In this document: one piece after another, positions 39,019 to 49,377 of the stretch
Position numbering within the stretch: the first letter of the stretch is position 1
How the letters are laid out: the number at the start of each line of letters is the position of its first letter
Assembly: GCA_029246995.1 (NCBI GenBank)
Contig: JAQWMB010000012.1
Location: 39,725 to 103,724 of the forward strand
Direction of reading: 5' to 3'
Length of the DNA stretch: 64,000 nt
Source of the DNA: Dehalococcoidia bacterium
GTDB taxonomy: Bacteria > Chloroflexota > Dehalococcoidia > UBA2979
Program-made: the position numbers and the translations under genes
The notes under the pieces: model-generated
Database searches by the model: none
What the model was told of the DNA's origin: nothing
Seen by the model: only the letters and a program-made list of their open reading frames with translations

Positions 39019-39405
39019 ATGATTATTGCAAATATTAAAAAAATTTGCTGGATTGGACTTGGAGTAATATGCGTTGCTCTCGGTGCTGTAGGAATTTTTG
39101 TTCCTGGTCTCCCTACGACTGTCTTCATTTTAATTGCATTATGGTCATTTGCTAAATCTTCACCTAGGCTATATAACTGGCTCATTAATAATAAATACGT
39201 AGCTGCTGGAGCAAAAAAATATCTTGAAACAGGTAAAATGACTAAAAAAACAAAATACATAATTATTTCTTGTATTACTTTTTTTACCTCGATTGCTGTT
39301 TTTATATTTTTATCAGGATTAATGCTGTTTATAAGAGGCATCATTTTAATTTTAGGCATTATTGGAATTATATATATTCTACATATACCAGTTTTAAGAA
39401 AATAA
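39019..39405 (+). CDS. YbaN/DUF454 family membrane protein
   Basis: ICVALGAVGIFVPGLPTTVFILIALWSFAKSSPRLYNWL. Confidence 0.85.
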   Translation: MIIANIKKICWIGLGVICVALGAVGIFVPGLPTTVFILIALWSFAKSSPRLYNWLINNKYVAAGAKKYLETGKMTKKTKYIIISCITFFTSIAVFIFLSGLMLFIRGIILILGIIGIIYILHIPVLRK

Positions 39406-39432
39406 TATATTTTGATATAGCATATAGGAAAA

Positions 39433-39508
39433 TGGTACGCTCGGAAGGATTCGAACCTTCGACCTGCGGATTAGAAGTCCGCTGCTCTATCCACTGAGCT
39501 ACGAGCGC
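39433..39508 (-). tRNA. tRNA-Arg(TCT)
   Basis: Reverse complement GCGCTCGTAGCTCAGTGGATAGAGCAGCGGACTTCTAATCCGCAGGTCGAAGGTTCGAATCCTTCCGAGCGTACCA; complete cloverleaf, CCA encoded. Confidence 0.97.
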
Positions 39509-39673
39509 ATGTCTATATTCATAATTAATAAGCTATATGAATATATAATAATTTAACTTTTTTTATGCTTTGCGTCACTGCAATGTTACAAAATCATTAA
39601 AGTTTCAACATAGAGTATTTTTTATTGCTATGGTACATTATTTGAAATAGTAATTAAATTATAGGAAAATTCA

Positions 39674-41209
39674 GTGAACCCAAATAAACCTTTACGCGTT
39701 GCAGTTAAAACTACACCAACAATTTTTGATGTTGAACAACCAGGAGGCTTTGGAGATGATCTAGGTTCTGATTTATTTGGTAGTTTCTATGACCAACTTG
39801 TTGGTCCAAAAACATTTTTTGATGTAAAAAATTATTCACGATACGATTGGCATAATTTAAATAATATTTTATCCGATAAATGGTGGTTTTCTGAGGATAA
39901 ATTATCATGTTATTTCCAGATTAGGAAAAATGTTTTTAGCAAAGATGGCAATGAATTAACCGCCGAGTCAGTATTGTGGGGATGGGAAAGAGCTTTTGGT
40001 CTAAGAGATGTAGGTAAATGGGTTGCAAGACTTGGTTCAGTTCAGGAATTTGAAAATATAGAAATAGTAGATAAGTATTTAATAAAATTTAACCTTACGC
40101 ATCCTAATCCAGCATTACCACGTTTAATGTGTCAAAATGCACCTTCTGTTTATGATATTGAAGCACTTAAAGGTAAGCTGAATGATGATGATCCATGGGG
40201 CACATCAATCATTGGAGCTGAATCATTTGGCTTTGGCCCCTATGTATTAAATGGAGTATCTGAAGATTCAGTTTCAATTAAAGCTCATGAAAATTATTGG
40301 AAACATGATGTTAATATAAAAAATATTGAAATGACTCGCATCGATAATCATGATGATGCAATTGATGCATTAATTAATGGTAAATTTGATATTATGCCTG
40401 GTGTTTTAGATAGTGATTTAAAGAAAATTTCAACCAATAATAATTTGACTGTCAACATGAATGCTATGCATGCTGGTATGTTTCTGCACCTTGATCCAGA
40501 GTTTGCTCCCTTGGATGATATTAAGGTTCGGCAAGCATTAGCACATGCAATTCCAGTTAATGAAATAATTAATGAAATTTATAATAATCAAGTTGAGCGC
40601 TGGCATAGTTTTGTAAAACTAGAGAGCCCTGGTTATGATCATTCAACTTGGCCATATGAATATAATATCGATAAAGCAATTAAGTTATTAAGTGAATCCT
40701 CTGCACCTGATGGATTTGAATCAGATTTCTATGTATTTCCAGGAGATGGTTTTGTTGAATCAGCAGGCATTATCGTTGATGCACTAAGTAAAATTGGCAT
40801 TAAGTTAAATATTTTAGCTAGCGATGATGTTACAGATAGAAATAGACAAATGAGAGAAAATGGTCACGTTGCCCCTATTATGATGCGTGGTAGCACTGAT
40901 GGCAGAGGCATGAGAGTTGCTGAACCAATGTATGCATTTTATCATGATTTTGGTCCTGGTAGGATGCGGTTATTTCCTTTCAGATATAATAATGAGGAAT
41001 TTTTTACTGAATTAAAAAAATTACCTGCGGTAGGCCATGGTAAAAATTGGGAAAATCATGTCAAGAAATTACAAATTATTCATAACAATGATGCTGTCAT
41101 GATTCCGATTTGTAATCAAATTTATAAAATTGCCCATGTGATTGATTTAGAAGGATGTCGACATCTTCCAGACAATAGATTGCCTTTTGGAGATATGCAT
41201 TGGAGATAA
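39674..41209 (+). CDS. ABC transporter substrate-binding protein family 5 (peptide/dipeptide-type), no obvious signal peptide
   Basis: SBP_5-like architecture: FQIRKNVFSKDGNELTAESVLWGWERAF; DIKVRQALAHAIPVNEIINEIY. Confidence 0.85.
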   Translation: MNPNKPLRVAVKTTPTIFDVEQPGGFGDDLGSDLFGSFYDQLVGPKTFFDVKNYSRYDWHNLNNILSDKWWFSEDKLSCYFQIRKNVFSKDGNELTAESVLWGWERAFGLRDVGKWVARLGSVQEFENIEIVDKYLIKFNLTHPNPALPRLMCQNAPSVYDIEALKGKLNDDDPWGTSIIGAESFGFGPYVLNGVSEDSVSIKAHENYWKHDVNIKNIEMTRIDNHDDAIDALINGKFDIMPGVLDSDLKKISTNNNLTVNMNAMHAGMFLHLDPEFAPLDDIKVRQALAHAIPVNEIINEIYNNQVERWHSFVKLESPGYDHSTWPYEYNIDKAIKLLSESSAPDGFESDFYVFPGDGFVESAGIIVDALSKIGIKLNILASDDVTDRNRQMRENGHVAPIMMRGSTDGRGMRVAEPMYAFYHDFGPGRMRLFPFRYNNEEFFTELKKLPAVGHGKNWENHVKKLQIIHNNDAVMIPICNQIYKIAHVIDLEGCRHLPDNRLPFGDMHWR

Positions 41210-41216
41210 GCATGTT

Positions 41217-42011
41217 CTATCCCTCTTTGATTTCCAATTCATGTCGATAAATTTTAGTCCAATATGGTTCAACAAATTTTTCTACAAATAGCTTATGAGC
41301 AGAGCTATTTCTATATTTATCAAGTGCTTGTCTGTTTTTAAATTCAACAATGAGTCCAAAGCGAGGAGCATCGCTAATTTTTTCATAAGGTAATGGACCA
41401 GTCCCTCTAGGTACATATTTATCTTTGTGAACAATTGACTCGCCACCATCTGTGCCTAGGAATTTTCTACCAAATGATAAATATCCAATATCTGGCATAT
41501 TAGATTTAAATTTCTTTAATGATCTAAACATGCTGTCTACTTCTTTTTCAGGTACTTTTTCATCCATATCCCATAAAACCATATGTAAAATAGATCCAGC
41601 TCCAAAAGCACTATTTTTAGTAAATTGGAATGCCGACTCATGTAAAAAATCAGTTGCTAAATACTTTGACCACATTGTTGCACAAACTTGCCAAGCAAAT
41701 CCAGGTTTTGGATGTGTTGCTTGCGGGTTGTCATGCGCTTCAGAAGTTACATAACTACGATAAGCATCCTCATCTTCAAAATCCATTATAAAAAATGATT
41801 GGTAAGGTGCAGCAATTTTTTCAAAGCCGTTATTTTTTTTAAGGAATGTGCCACTTTGTGATTCTTGTTTATTTTCTTCAGCTAATAAATATCCATATGA
41901 TAATTTTTTCATATGTTGTAAATTTTCTTTTTGCATTCTTTTCATGCCTAATTCAATAAATATTCGATCCGCATCTTCTGTTTCATTCCAAAGCAAGATA
42001 TGAAAAAACAT
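41217..42011 (-). CDS. Dabb-like (stress-responsive A/B barrel) domain protein
   Basis: SILHMVLWDMDEKVPEKEVDSMFRSLKKFKSNMPDIGYLSFG..FGLIVEFKNRQALDKYRNSSAHKLFVEKFVEP. Confidence 0.65.
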   Translation of the reverse strand: MFFHILLWNETEDADRIFIELGMKRMQKENLQHMKKLSYGYLLAEENKQESQSGTFLKKNNGFEKIAAPYQSFFIMDFEDEDAYRSYVTSEAHDNPQATHPKPGFAWQVCATMWSKYLATDFLHESAFQFTKNSAFGAGSILHMVLWDMDEKVPEKEVDSMFRSLKKFKSNMPDIGYLSFGRKFLGTDGGESIVHKDKYVPRGTGPLPYEKISDAPRFGLIVEFKNRQALDKYRNSSAHKLFVEKFVEPYWTKIYRHELEIKEG

Positions 42012-42025
42012 AACTTATCCCTTCG

Positions 42026-42388
42026 CTAAACTTTTCTTCCAGGAGGCACGTATTCTTCCAAAAATTGCCCGGTAAAATCATCGATATCTAATTTGCTAAG
42101 ACTGTTTAATTCGAATAGCTGCACGTTAATAGAATTGATCATGCTATATGCTTCCTCTTTAAGTTGATTTTTCCATTCATCACTTTCGAAAAATGCTTTA
42201 TATTGTAATGCTTGTTCCTTTTTATCTTGAAAAATCCTGATCCAAATGAAATCATTATTTTCAAATTTGTGATCTATTATATGCATATTAAGTTGTTTCA
42301 TTATTGGCATTGATTTCTCTTCAAACCATTTTAAAAAATTATCTTTTTCATTCTCCTTTATATTGTAAGTTCTGAATTCAATTAACAT
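42026..42388 (-). CDS. NIPSNAP-like dimeric alpha-beta barrel protein
   Basis: MLIEFRTYNIKENEKDNFLKWFEEK..FIWIRIFQDKKEQALQYKAFFESDEWK. Confidence 0.75.
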   Translation of the reverse strand: MLIEFRTYNIKENEKDNFLKWFEEKSMPIMKQLNMHIIDHKFENNDFIWIRIFQDKKEQALQYKAFFESDEWKNQLKEEAYSMINSINVQLFELNSLSKLDIDDFTGQFLEEYVPPGRKV

Positions 42389-42409
42389 TTTTTTAACTCC
42401 TAAAATAAT

Positions 42410-43240
42410 TTATGAAATAAATTCTACTATTGATTCCATCCAGTTTTTAGGATCTTGATCAGTTGTGAACATTCCTTGTGCTCTTTGCTTATTTGTCGAA
42501 AGCGTTATTAGTTTACTTGATGGTAATGATGAATGGATTGCTTCACCAATATTTAGTAATTTACTTTGGGTACCATATATGAGTAAGGTTGGAATAGTAA
42601 TTTTTGCACTATTTTTAATTGAATCGTAATAACATAGTGCATAAGGACCAGCACCTTCCCATCCCATATTGCCATAAACCTCACAATTTTCTGCTGAGTT
42701 TACTAATAATGTATCAATAAATTTTTGAGTAACCATTTTGATGTTTGCATTTTTAGTATTGCCACCGGATTTATTCCATAGTTTTAAGAGGTGGCTGCCA
42801 TCTGATTGGCTTGGATAATAACTATGTATACGTTGTTGTAATTGGATTCCAGCATCGTTTGCATAATTACCAACTTCATCTAAGATAAGATGCTTAATGC
42901 GATCCTGATTTTGTAAGGCAACTTCAATAGAAATAATACCTCCAGTATGAGTTCCAAAAAGATCAAAGGTTTCTAATTCTAAACCATCAATAAACCATTG
43001 AACTGATTGTGCAAATTCTTTAACAGATGTATATGGTTTTTTTGGTTTTGAAGATTCACCATAACCCATAGTAGTCATAGCAATTAGGCGATAACCGGAT
43101 GGGAAAAAACGAAAATATTCTGCGTAGTATGCTGAGGACACCGGAGTAGCATGCATAAATAGGAGAGGCTTGCCTTCCCCAGCTTCCCTATATTCAATTT
43201 GACCATCAGGAGTATTAACAAATCCTCTTTTAACCTGCAT
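42410..43240 (-). CDS. Alpha/beta hydrolase
   Basis: YREAGEGKPLLFMHATPVSSAYYAEYF, DLFGTHTGGIISIEVAL. Confidence 0.88.
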   Translation of the reverse strand: MQVKRGFVNTPDGQIEYREAGEGKPLLFMHATPVSSAYYAEYFRFFPSGYRLIAMTTMGYGESSKPKKPYTSVKEFAQSVQWFIDGLELETFDLFGTHTGGIISIEVALQNQDRIKHLILDEVGNYANDAGIQLQQRIHSYYPSQSDGSHLLKLWNKSGGNTKNANIKMVTQKFIDTLLVNSAENCEVYGNMGWEGAGPYALCYYDSIKNSAKITIPTLLIYGTQSKLLNIGEAIHSSLPSSKLITLSTNKQRAQGMFTTDQDPKNWMESIVEFIS

Positions 43241-43265
43241 ATCACTTCTTTCTATATAATATTCA

Positions 43266-44441
43266 TTATATCAGAAATTTATTGTCAGGATGTTGTAATG
43301 CATGCTCTGCAATAGTTTCTAATGCTCTCGCTTCAATTGGTGGATTAATAAGGCCAGAACGTGCATCACGAAAAAAACGCTCGAATTGATTTTCTTTTTC
43401 TAAGCCAATTCCACCAACTAATCTCATTACCGAATCTGTTATATAAACAGCTGCTTCTGTCGATTCTCTCTTAGCAGCTATAACATATGGTATTAACTCA
43501 TCTTTATCATTATTTGAATCCCATGCTTCAGATACACTAACTAAAAAATTCATACTTATCATTATTCTAGAGTCAATTCTTCCTAATTCATGCTTAATAA
43601 ACGGAATTGTTGATACTGGCTTTTTGTAGCCAGTTGGTTGTCGACTATTCAAATATTTAATTAGCTGGTCCCTAGCTTCGATTGCAATGCCGAGACTAGT
43701 TGCACCGATAATTAATGGGAACCAAGCATTAAATGGTAATTTTGCATGTCTTTTGGATTGTCCGTGTTCATAAAGTATATCTGATTTTTTAATTGGAACA
43801 TTATTAAAAATGATTTCATGAGATTCGGTAGAACGCATTCCAAGTCCATTCCATTGTTTATTAATTTGTATTTTTTCATTATGCTTATTAACTAGCACCC
43901 TACAAAGTCGACGTGATTCATTATTATAGGCATATACGATCAGATGATCGAGACCCGTTGAAATTGTAGCCCAATTCTTTTTCCCTTTTAACCTTAGTAG
44001 TTTATTTTTATCTCTAAAAATTTTTGTTTGCGGTATTCCTCCACTTTTAGGAGATCCTAATTCTGCTTCGGAGGCTATATTATTAATAAGTGTAGTATTA
44101 GAGATAATATCTTTGAATATGGATTCTCTCTTTTGTTTGGGCCATAAATGATTTTCTGATTCAAATCCACAAACTATCGTGTGCATGCCAATTCCTAGTG
44201 CAGTTGATGCGTCACCTTGAGCAATTTTGATCTGTGATTTTATAATTGAAGGCAAGCTAATTTCTAGGCCTCCCATAATTTTTGGGATTGCAATTTTTAA
44301 GTAATTATTCTCTTTTATTAAATCAAAATTTTTTGTTTGGAATTGTGGATTTTCATCATAGTACATTACTCGCTTTTTCAAATCAGTTGAAATGAGTTCA
44401 GCAATTTTTTCTATGTTGAAACTGTTAGTATTTTTTTTCAA
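43266..44441 (-). CDS. Acyl-CoA dehydrogenase / DszC-like flavin monooxygenase family protein
   Basis: IPKIMGGLEISLPSIIKSQIKIAQGDASTALGIGMH; GLGMRSTESHEIIFNNVPI; VGGIGLEKENQFERFFRDARSG. Confidence 0.8.
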   Translation of the reverse strand: MKKNTNSFNIEKIAELISTDLKKRVMYYDENPQFQTKNFDLIKENNYLKIAIPKIMGGLEISLPSIIKSQIKIAQGDASTALGIGMHTIVCGFESENHLWPKQKRESIFKDIISNTTLINNIASEAELGSPKSGGIPQTKIFRDKNKLLRLKGKKNWATISTGLDHLIVYAYNNESRRLCRVLVNKHNEKIQINKQWNGLGMRSTESHEIIFNNVPIKKSDILYEHGQSKRHAKLPFNAWFPLIIGATSLGIAIEARDQLIKYLNSRQPTGYKKPVSTIPFIKHELGRIDSRIMISMNFLVSVSEAWDSNNDKDELIPYVIAAKRESTEAAVYITDSVMRLVGGIGLEKENQFERFFRDARSGLINPPIEARALETIAEHALQHPDNKFLI

Positions 44442-44567
44442 AGTTTTTATTTTCCTTTAAGATATCTTATTTATTTGCTAAATCGATTATGACATAATTC
44501 ATAGTATGCTGATAATAAACTGATAATAAATTAGTTTGAATATATTAAAGGAAAATGGAAATAATTC

Positions 44568-46388
44568 ATGGAACATTCAATTTTTATTGCAATCATTGTT
44601 ATTGGTTTCTCTTTAGCATTAGTTGATGTTTTTTTGAAAAAAACAGGTTTGCCTGTAATTATTTTTTATCTTGCAATTGGTTTGTTTGTTGGTGTATCTG
44701 GAATAAATATTCTTAATTCAGAAGAATTAGGAGAAATATATTATTTACTTGTTGAACTCCTAGTTGCATTAATTGTTTTTGAAGGTGCTTTTGCGATTGA
44801 TATTCCTTCATTAAAAAGAGTCGGTAGAGTTATTAGAAATCTAATTTCTATAGGCTTATTGCTTACTTTTATATTTTCATTTTCAATAGTATATTTTATG
44901 GATATATTAGAATGGCAGTCAGCTTTAGTTTTTGGTTCGCTGGTAACAGTTTCTGGTCCTACAGTAATTGGCCCATTAATTCGCAGAGCATCATTAAACG
45001 ATAAAATCAAGACAGTTTTACTTGGCGAGTCTATATTAATTGATCCAGTCGGTGCAATTTTTGCAATTTTTGTCCTTGAATTTGTTCTTTCAGGACTGAG
45101 CCCTGATCCAGTTTTTTCAATGTTTTCTAGAATTATAATTGGAGGATTGATTGGTGTTTGCGCAAGTTTTATTTTATGGTGTTGTCTTAAAATTAGTAAA
45201 AATTTTTCAAAAGATGAAGTTTTATTGTTATTCATTGGATCGGCCATTGCTACATTTTCACTAGCTGAAGTGCTCAGTGATGGTGCTGGGCTAATGAGCG
45301 TTGCTTTCTTGGGAGTATCTCTAGCTGGAATGGAAGTACCAACTCGAGATGCAGTAAAAAACACTCAGGATTTATTTGTAAGGATTGCCATTGCTAGCGT
45401 TTTTATATTAGCAAGTGCAGTTGTTGATTTACAAGTTGTTACTGATTTATGGCCGAGTGGCTTTATAGCAATTGCTTTAATTATTTTTCTTATTCGCCCA
45501 GTTGTAGTATTTATATCTACGTATAGTTCAAGTTTATCAATCAGAGAAAAATTATTTATTTCTTTTGTTTCACCAAGGGGCGTTGTTGCTGCTGCATTAG
45601 CTGCATTTGCAGGTGAAAAATTAGGTGGGGATGATGGTACAATTGTTGTTGCTCTGGTATTCTTAGTCATTGTTATTACTGTTGTATTGCAATTTGCTTA
45701 TGCAAGTTTACTAGCAAGATTGTTAGGAGTCGAATCTATGAAGGCTTTAATTTCTGGTCAAGGACCAATTGCTAAAAAAATATCTGATCAACTATCTTCA
45801 AATGGATATGTTGTAAGTGTGATTTTATCAAATGAAGACAAAGATTATTTTCCCCATGATACTGAAAAAGTTAAAACTATTATTGGTTCTCCTACTGATG
45901 AAAAATTGATCCAGTCTATAAATTTACGTGATATGGAGATTGTAGCTGGCATAACAAATAATGATGAAAGTAATTTATTATTTATACAGCTAGTTAAATC
46001 AATAAAGTCTGATATTCAGAGTTATGCACTTGTTAATCATTTAGATTCTATTAAGGCATTTGAATCATCTGGTATTAAAGCTATTAGAAATGTTGATGCA
46101 ACTGCAGGTGCATTATTAGAGTTAATGGGTAACCCAACACTACATACCGCAGTTTCTGGAGGAGAAAATCGTTTGGTTTTAGAAGTCCAAATTGGTTCTG
46201 TAATGAATGGTAAAAAAGTTAAAGACTTATCTTTACCCAGTGGCACTTTAGTTATTTTAATATACAGAAAAGACGATGAAGTTGTTCCAAGAGGAGATAC
46301 AGTATTACAAAATGGAGATCGTTTATTGCTCTTTGGTCGTTCATCAAATGTTAATCTTGCAAGAGATATGTTATTACAATTAAATTAG
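44568..46388 (+). CDS. Cation:proton antiporter (CPA1-like) with C-terminal TrkA-N/TrkA-C-like domains
   Basis: Multiple TM helices, ESILIDPVGAIFAIF, RPVVVF; soluble C-terminal domain ending in LPSGTLVILIYRKDDEVVPRGDTVLQNGDRLLLFG. Confidence 0.85.
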   Translation: MEHSIFIAIIVIGFSLALVDVFLKKTGLPVIIFYLAIGLFVGVSGINILNSEELGEIYYLLVELLVALIVFEGAFAIDIPSLKRVGRVIRNLISIGLLLTFIFSFSIVYFMDILEWQSALVFGSLVTVSGPTVIGPLIRRASLNDKIKTVLLGESILIDPVGAIFAIFVLEFVLSGLSPDPVFSMFSRIIIGGLIGVCASFILWCCLKISKNFSKDEVLLLFIGSAIATFSLAEVLSDGAGLMSVAFLGVSLAGMEVPTRDAVKNTQDLFVRIAIASVFILASAVVDLQVVTDLWPSGFIAIALIIFLIRPVVVFISTYSSSLSIREKLFISFVSPRGVVAAALAAFAGEKLGGDDGTIVVALVFLVIVITVVLQFAYASLLARLLGVESMKALISGQGPIAKKISDQLSSNGYVVSVILSNEDKDYFPHDTEKVKTIIGSPTDEKLIQSINLRDMEIVAGITNNDESNLLFIQLVKSIKSDIQSYALVNHLDSIKAFESSGIKAIRNVDATAGALLELMGNPTLHTAVSGGENRLVLEVQIGSVMNGKKVKDLSLPSGTLVILIYRKDDEVVPRGDTVLQNGDRLLLFGRSSNVNLARDMLLQLN

Positions 46389-46389
46389 G

Positions 46390-47130
46390 GTGAGGGTAAT
46401 GGATCCTAGTTATGTCGATATTAATTTTATAAATAAAAATTCTTCTCGCCCTTATCTTATATCCAATATGATTATTTCTTCTGATGGTAATACTTTATTT
46501 ACAGATGGTGAAAGCTCAGGTTTAGGCTCTGAAATTGATAAAAGATTGATGGGTGAATTACGATATCATGCAGATGTTGTATTGAATGGCGCAGAAACTC
46601 TTAGAATATGTGGCTCATCTTCATTAATTCGTTCTGAATCATTAGTTACTAAGAGAGTATCAAATGGTAAAACTGCACATCCTATTGCTAGCGTTTTAAC
46701 AAATAGCGGTAAATTACCTCTTGATAATCGTTTTTTTACTTCAAATGAGTTTGATTCAATTGTTTTTCTTGATCATGAAGCTGATTCTGCAAAGTTTCAA
46801 AATTTAAAAAAATATTGTAAAGATGTTGTCCCTGTTCCAAAACACGATCGTGCAGTTTATATTTTAGAATATTTAAAAAAAACATATGATGCTAGTGTAG
46901 TCTTATTAGAAGGAGGACCATCTATTAATGGTATTTTTTTTGAGGGTGGCTTAATAGATGAATATTTTATTACAATAAGTCCTCAAATTTTTATTCCAGA
47001 ATTTTCTTTCACTTCTATTAAACCAAATAAATTTGAAGGTATTTTACATCAGAAATTAGATTTGATTGCAGTGCAATCCTCAAAGGAATCAGGCGAAATA
47101 TTTTTACGATATAAAAATAGAAATAATTAA
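46390..47130 (+). CDS. RibD C-terminal / dihydrofolate reductase-like protein
   Basis: RPYLISNMIISSDGNTLF, VVLNGAETLR, VVLLEGGPSINGIFFEGGLIDEYFITISPQI. Confidence 0.8.
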   Translation: MRVMDPSYVDINFINKNSSRPYLISNMIISSDGNTLFTDGESSGLGSEIDKRLMGELRYHADVVLNGAETLRICGSSSLIRSESLVTKRVSNGKTAHPIASVLTNSGKLPLDNRFFTSNEFDSIVFLDHEADSAKFQNLKKYCKDVVPVPKHDRAVYILEYLKKTYDASVVLLEGGPSINGIFFEGGLIDEYFITISPQIFIPEFSFTSIKPNKFEGILHQKLDLIAVQSSKESGEIFLRYKNRNN

Positions 47131-47146
47131 TTAATTTTTATCAGTA

Positions 47147-48562
47147 TTGGAGCTTAAAATGACCACTCAATCTCAGTTAACAAACAATGCTATCTCTTTT
47201 TTTGAGAGTTGTTCATATAGTAATTTTGATAATAGCTTAGTTGAAATGTCTAAAAGATGTTTTATGGATGGCTTAGCAGTTATTATCGCTGGTACTGAGC
47301 AACCAGCTTTGCAGATAATGGAACAAGTATTTACAAGAATTCCTTATCCAAATGAGTCAAGACTACTTGGTAAAGGTTCTATTAGTATGCCAGTAGAACT
47401 CACTGCAAGATGGAATGGTTTAGCAGGTCATGCTATGGATTGGGATGATACTCAATTATCTAAAGGTTCTGATAGATTGTATGGATTGCTTACTCATCCT
47501 ACTATACCTCCTTTGGCAGCTGGACTTGCAATTGCTGACAAGTTGGGTAATGTATCAGGTAAGCAGTTTATTGAATCATTTGTTGCAGGGGTTGAAGTTG
47601 AATGCAAGCTTAATGAAGTGATTAATCCAGATCACTACGTAAAAGGTTTTCATAGTAGCGGTACTTTTGGTACATTTGGTGCTGTTACTACAGCTTCTAA
47701 ACTTTTTAATCTTAATGCAAAGCAATATGCAAATGCGCTTGGTATTGCAGCATCCTTAGCAGCAGGGATTAGGGTTAACTTTGGAACTATGACAAAGCCA
47801 TTACATGTGGGTAGAGCTGCTGAAAATGGTGTTACAGCTGCAATATTAGCTCAATCAGGATTTACAGCAAACGAACAAGCTTTTGACGGACCTTGGGGAT
47901 ATATAAGTGTTGCTGGCCAGACTGGGCAGCCAGATTTTTCACTTGCTACTTTTGCTCAACCTTTTAGCTTAATCGATCCTGGCGTGAGCATTAAACCTTA
48001 TCCATCTGGGGTCCTAACGCATCCAAGCATGGATGCTATGAAGAAAATTATGATTGATCATAATATTCAATCTAATCAAATTAAAAATGTTCGCTTGTTT
48101 GCTGGCAATAATATATTAGGACCTATTAGATATAAAATTGCAAAAACTGAACTCGAAGGCAAATTTTCGATGGCCTTTTTATTATCTGCTATTATTATTT
48201 CTGGAAGAGCAGGAAAAAAGGAATTTACTGATAACTATGTTCAATCTGAAGAAGTGCAAGCAATGCAGAAAAAAATATCTACGCATTATGATCAATCTAT
48301 AGAAGCATTAGGGGTAGATAAAATTCGTTCTCGCATTGAAATTGAGCTTGATGATGGCCAAAATTTTACTATTGATGCAGATGAAAACTACCGTGGTGGA
48401 CCAGATAATCCTTTAACTAATTTAGATATTGAGAATAAATTTGATGTCTGTGCTGAAAATTTGTTTAATGAGGATCAATTAGTTGCAGTAAAATCATTCA
48501 TATGGAATTTAGAGAATGAAGAGCATGTAAGTAAAATTGTTGATCTAGTAAATTATTCATAA
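47147..48562 (+). CDS. MmgE/PrpD family protein
   Basis: DGLAVIIAGT..GLAGHAMDWDDTQ..GFHSSGTFGTFGAVTTASKLFNLNAKQYANALGIAAS. Confidence 0.92.
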   Translation: MELKMTTQSQLTNNAISFFESCSYSNFDNSLVEMSKRCFMDGLAVIIAGTEQPALQIMEQVFTRIPYPNESRLLGKGSISMPVELTARWNGLAGHAMDWDDTQLSKGSDRLYGLLTHPTIPPLAAGLAIADKLGNVSGKQFIESFVAGVEVECKLNEVINPDHYVKGFHSSGTFGTFGAVTTASKLFNLNAKQYANALGIAASLAAGIRVNFGTMTKPLHVGRAAENGVTAAILAQSGFTANEQAFDGPWGYISVAGQTGQPDFSLATFAQPFSLIDPGVSIKPYPSGVLTHPSMDAMKKIMIDHNIQSNQIKNVRLFAGNNILGPIRYKIAKTELEGKFSMAFLLSAIIISGRAGKKEFTDNYVQSEEVQAMQKKISTHYDQSIEALGVDKIRSRIEIELDDGQNFTIDADENYRGGPDNPLTNLDIENKFDVCAENLFNEDQLVAVKSFIWNLENEEHVSKIVDLVNYS

Positions 48563-48573
48563 TAATAGTTATC

Positions 48574-49377
48574 TTAGCTTAATTTCTTCTTCATCAGTTT
48601 CTTTAATTTTTTTGGTGGAGTTGCATTCCAAAAGCCATCCTTTGGTGTTTCTGTTTTTGATAAAATTTTTAATTTTATTGCATCAATGGTTGTCTTCATT
48701 GCATCAATCACTTCAATTCCTTTTGCATTATATATTTGGTTTTTCCATAATAATTCTGCAAGTACCATTTGGCCAGGAATGATTATATCTACTCCATTAT
48801 TTTTGGCTTCTTTCATTTTGCTCATGAACGTACTAATGAGTTTATTTGGGTTTTGAAAAGCATCAATAATGTCATTGTATTCTAGTGGAAGAGATATTGA
48901 TGGTATTGCATTATTTTGAAAGCTAGAGGCTTTAATTTGATAGTCTATAAGTTCTAATAAATTAGGATTAAATGCTAAAACTGCAAATTTCTTACCTGAC
49001 TTACTGGCTTTTAACATAGCAGATTCGCCGTAACCAACCACTGGTATATCTACCAAGCTTCTTGTTTCAATCAATCCTAAATTTTGAATGGTTCCAAGGG
49101 CAAAGCCATTATATCCTTGTTCTTCTGCTTTTAAAGCATTCAATAATATTTGATTGCTGAACACCATACTACTAGATGCATATTTAGTCACTTCTGCTGG
49201 GCTTGTATCTAGAAAAAAATCTTTTGGCATTCCATGAATATTAATTGAAACTCCTTTATTTTGTATTGCTTTAATATGCTCTGTGAGTAGTGCTTGGTAT
49301 TCAGGAAAGGAATTAACTTCTAGGTATCCTTGATACCAAATCGATATTTTTTGTGATTTTTCTATTTTAAGAGCCAC
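48574..49377 (-). CDS. Asp/Glu/hydantoin racemase family protein
   Basis: GYNGFALGTIQNLGLIETRSLVDIPVVGYGESAMLKAS. Confidence 0.75.
   Translation of the reverse strand: MALKIEKSQKISIWYQGYLEVNSFPEYQALLTEHIKAIQNKGVSINIHGMPKDFFLDTSPAEVTKYASSSMVFSNQILLNALKAEEQGYNGFALGTIQNLGLIETRSLVDIPVVGYGESAMLKASKSGKKFAVLAFNPNLLELIDYQIKASSFQNNAIPSISLPLEYNDIIDAFQNPNKLISTFMSKMKEAKNNGVDIIIPGQMVLAELLWKNQIYNAKGIEVIDAMKTTIDAIKLKILSKTETPKDGFWNATPPKKLKKLMKKKLS

Noticed and set aside
39270-39497. 75-aa ORF overlapping tRNA-Arg
   Set aside because: Overlaps DUF454 gene and the tRNA; C-terminus (SEGFEPSTCGLEVRCSIH) is the familiar translated-tRNA artefact
44741-45670. Antisense ORFs (207 and 101 aa) opposite the cation antiporter gene
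   Set aside because: Opposite a clear multi-TM transporter; low-complexity shadow translations
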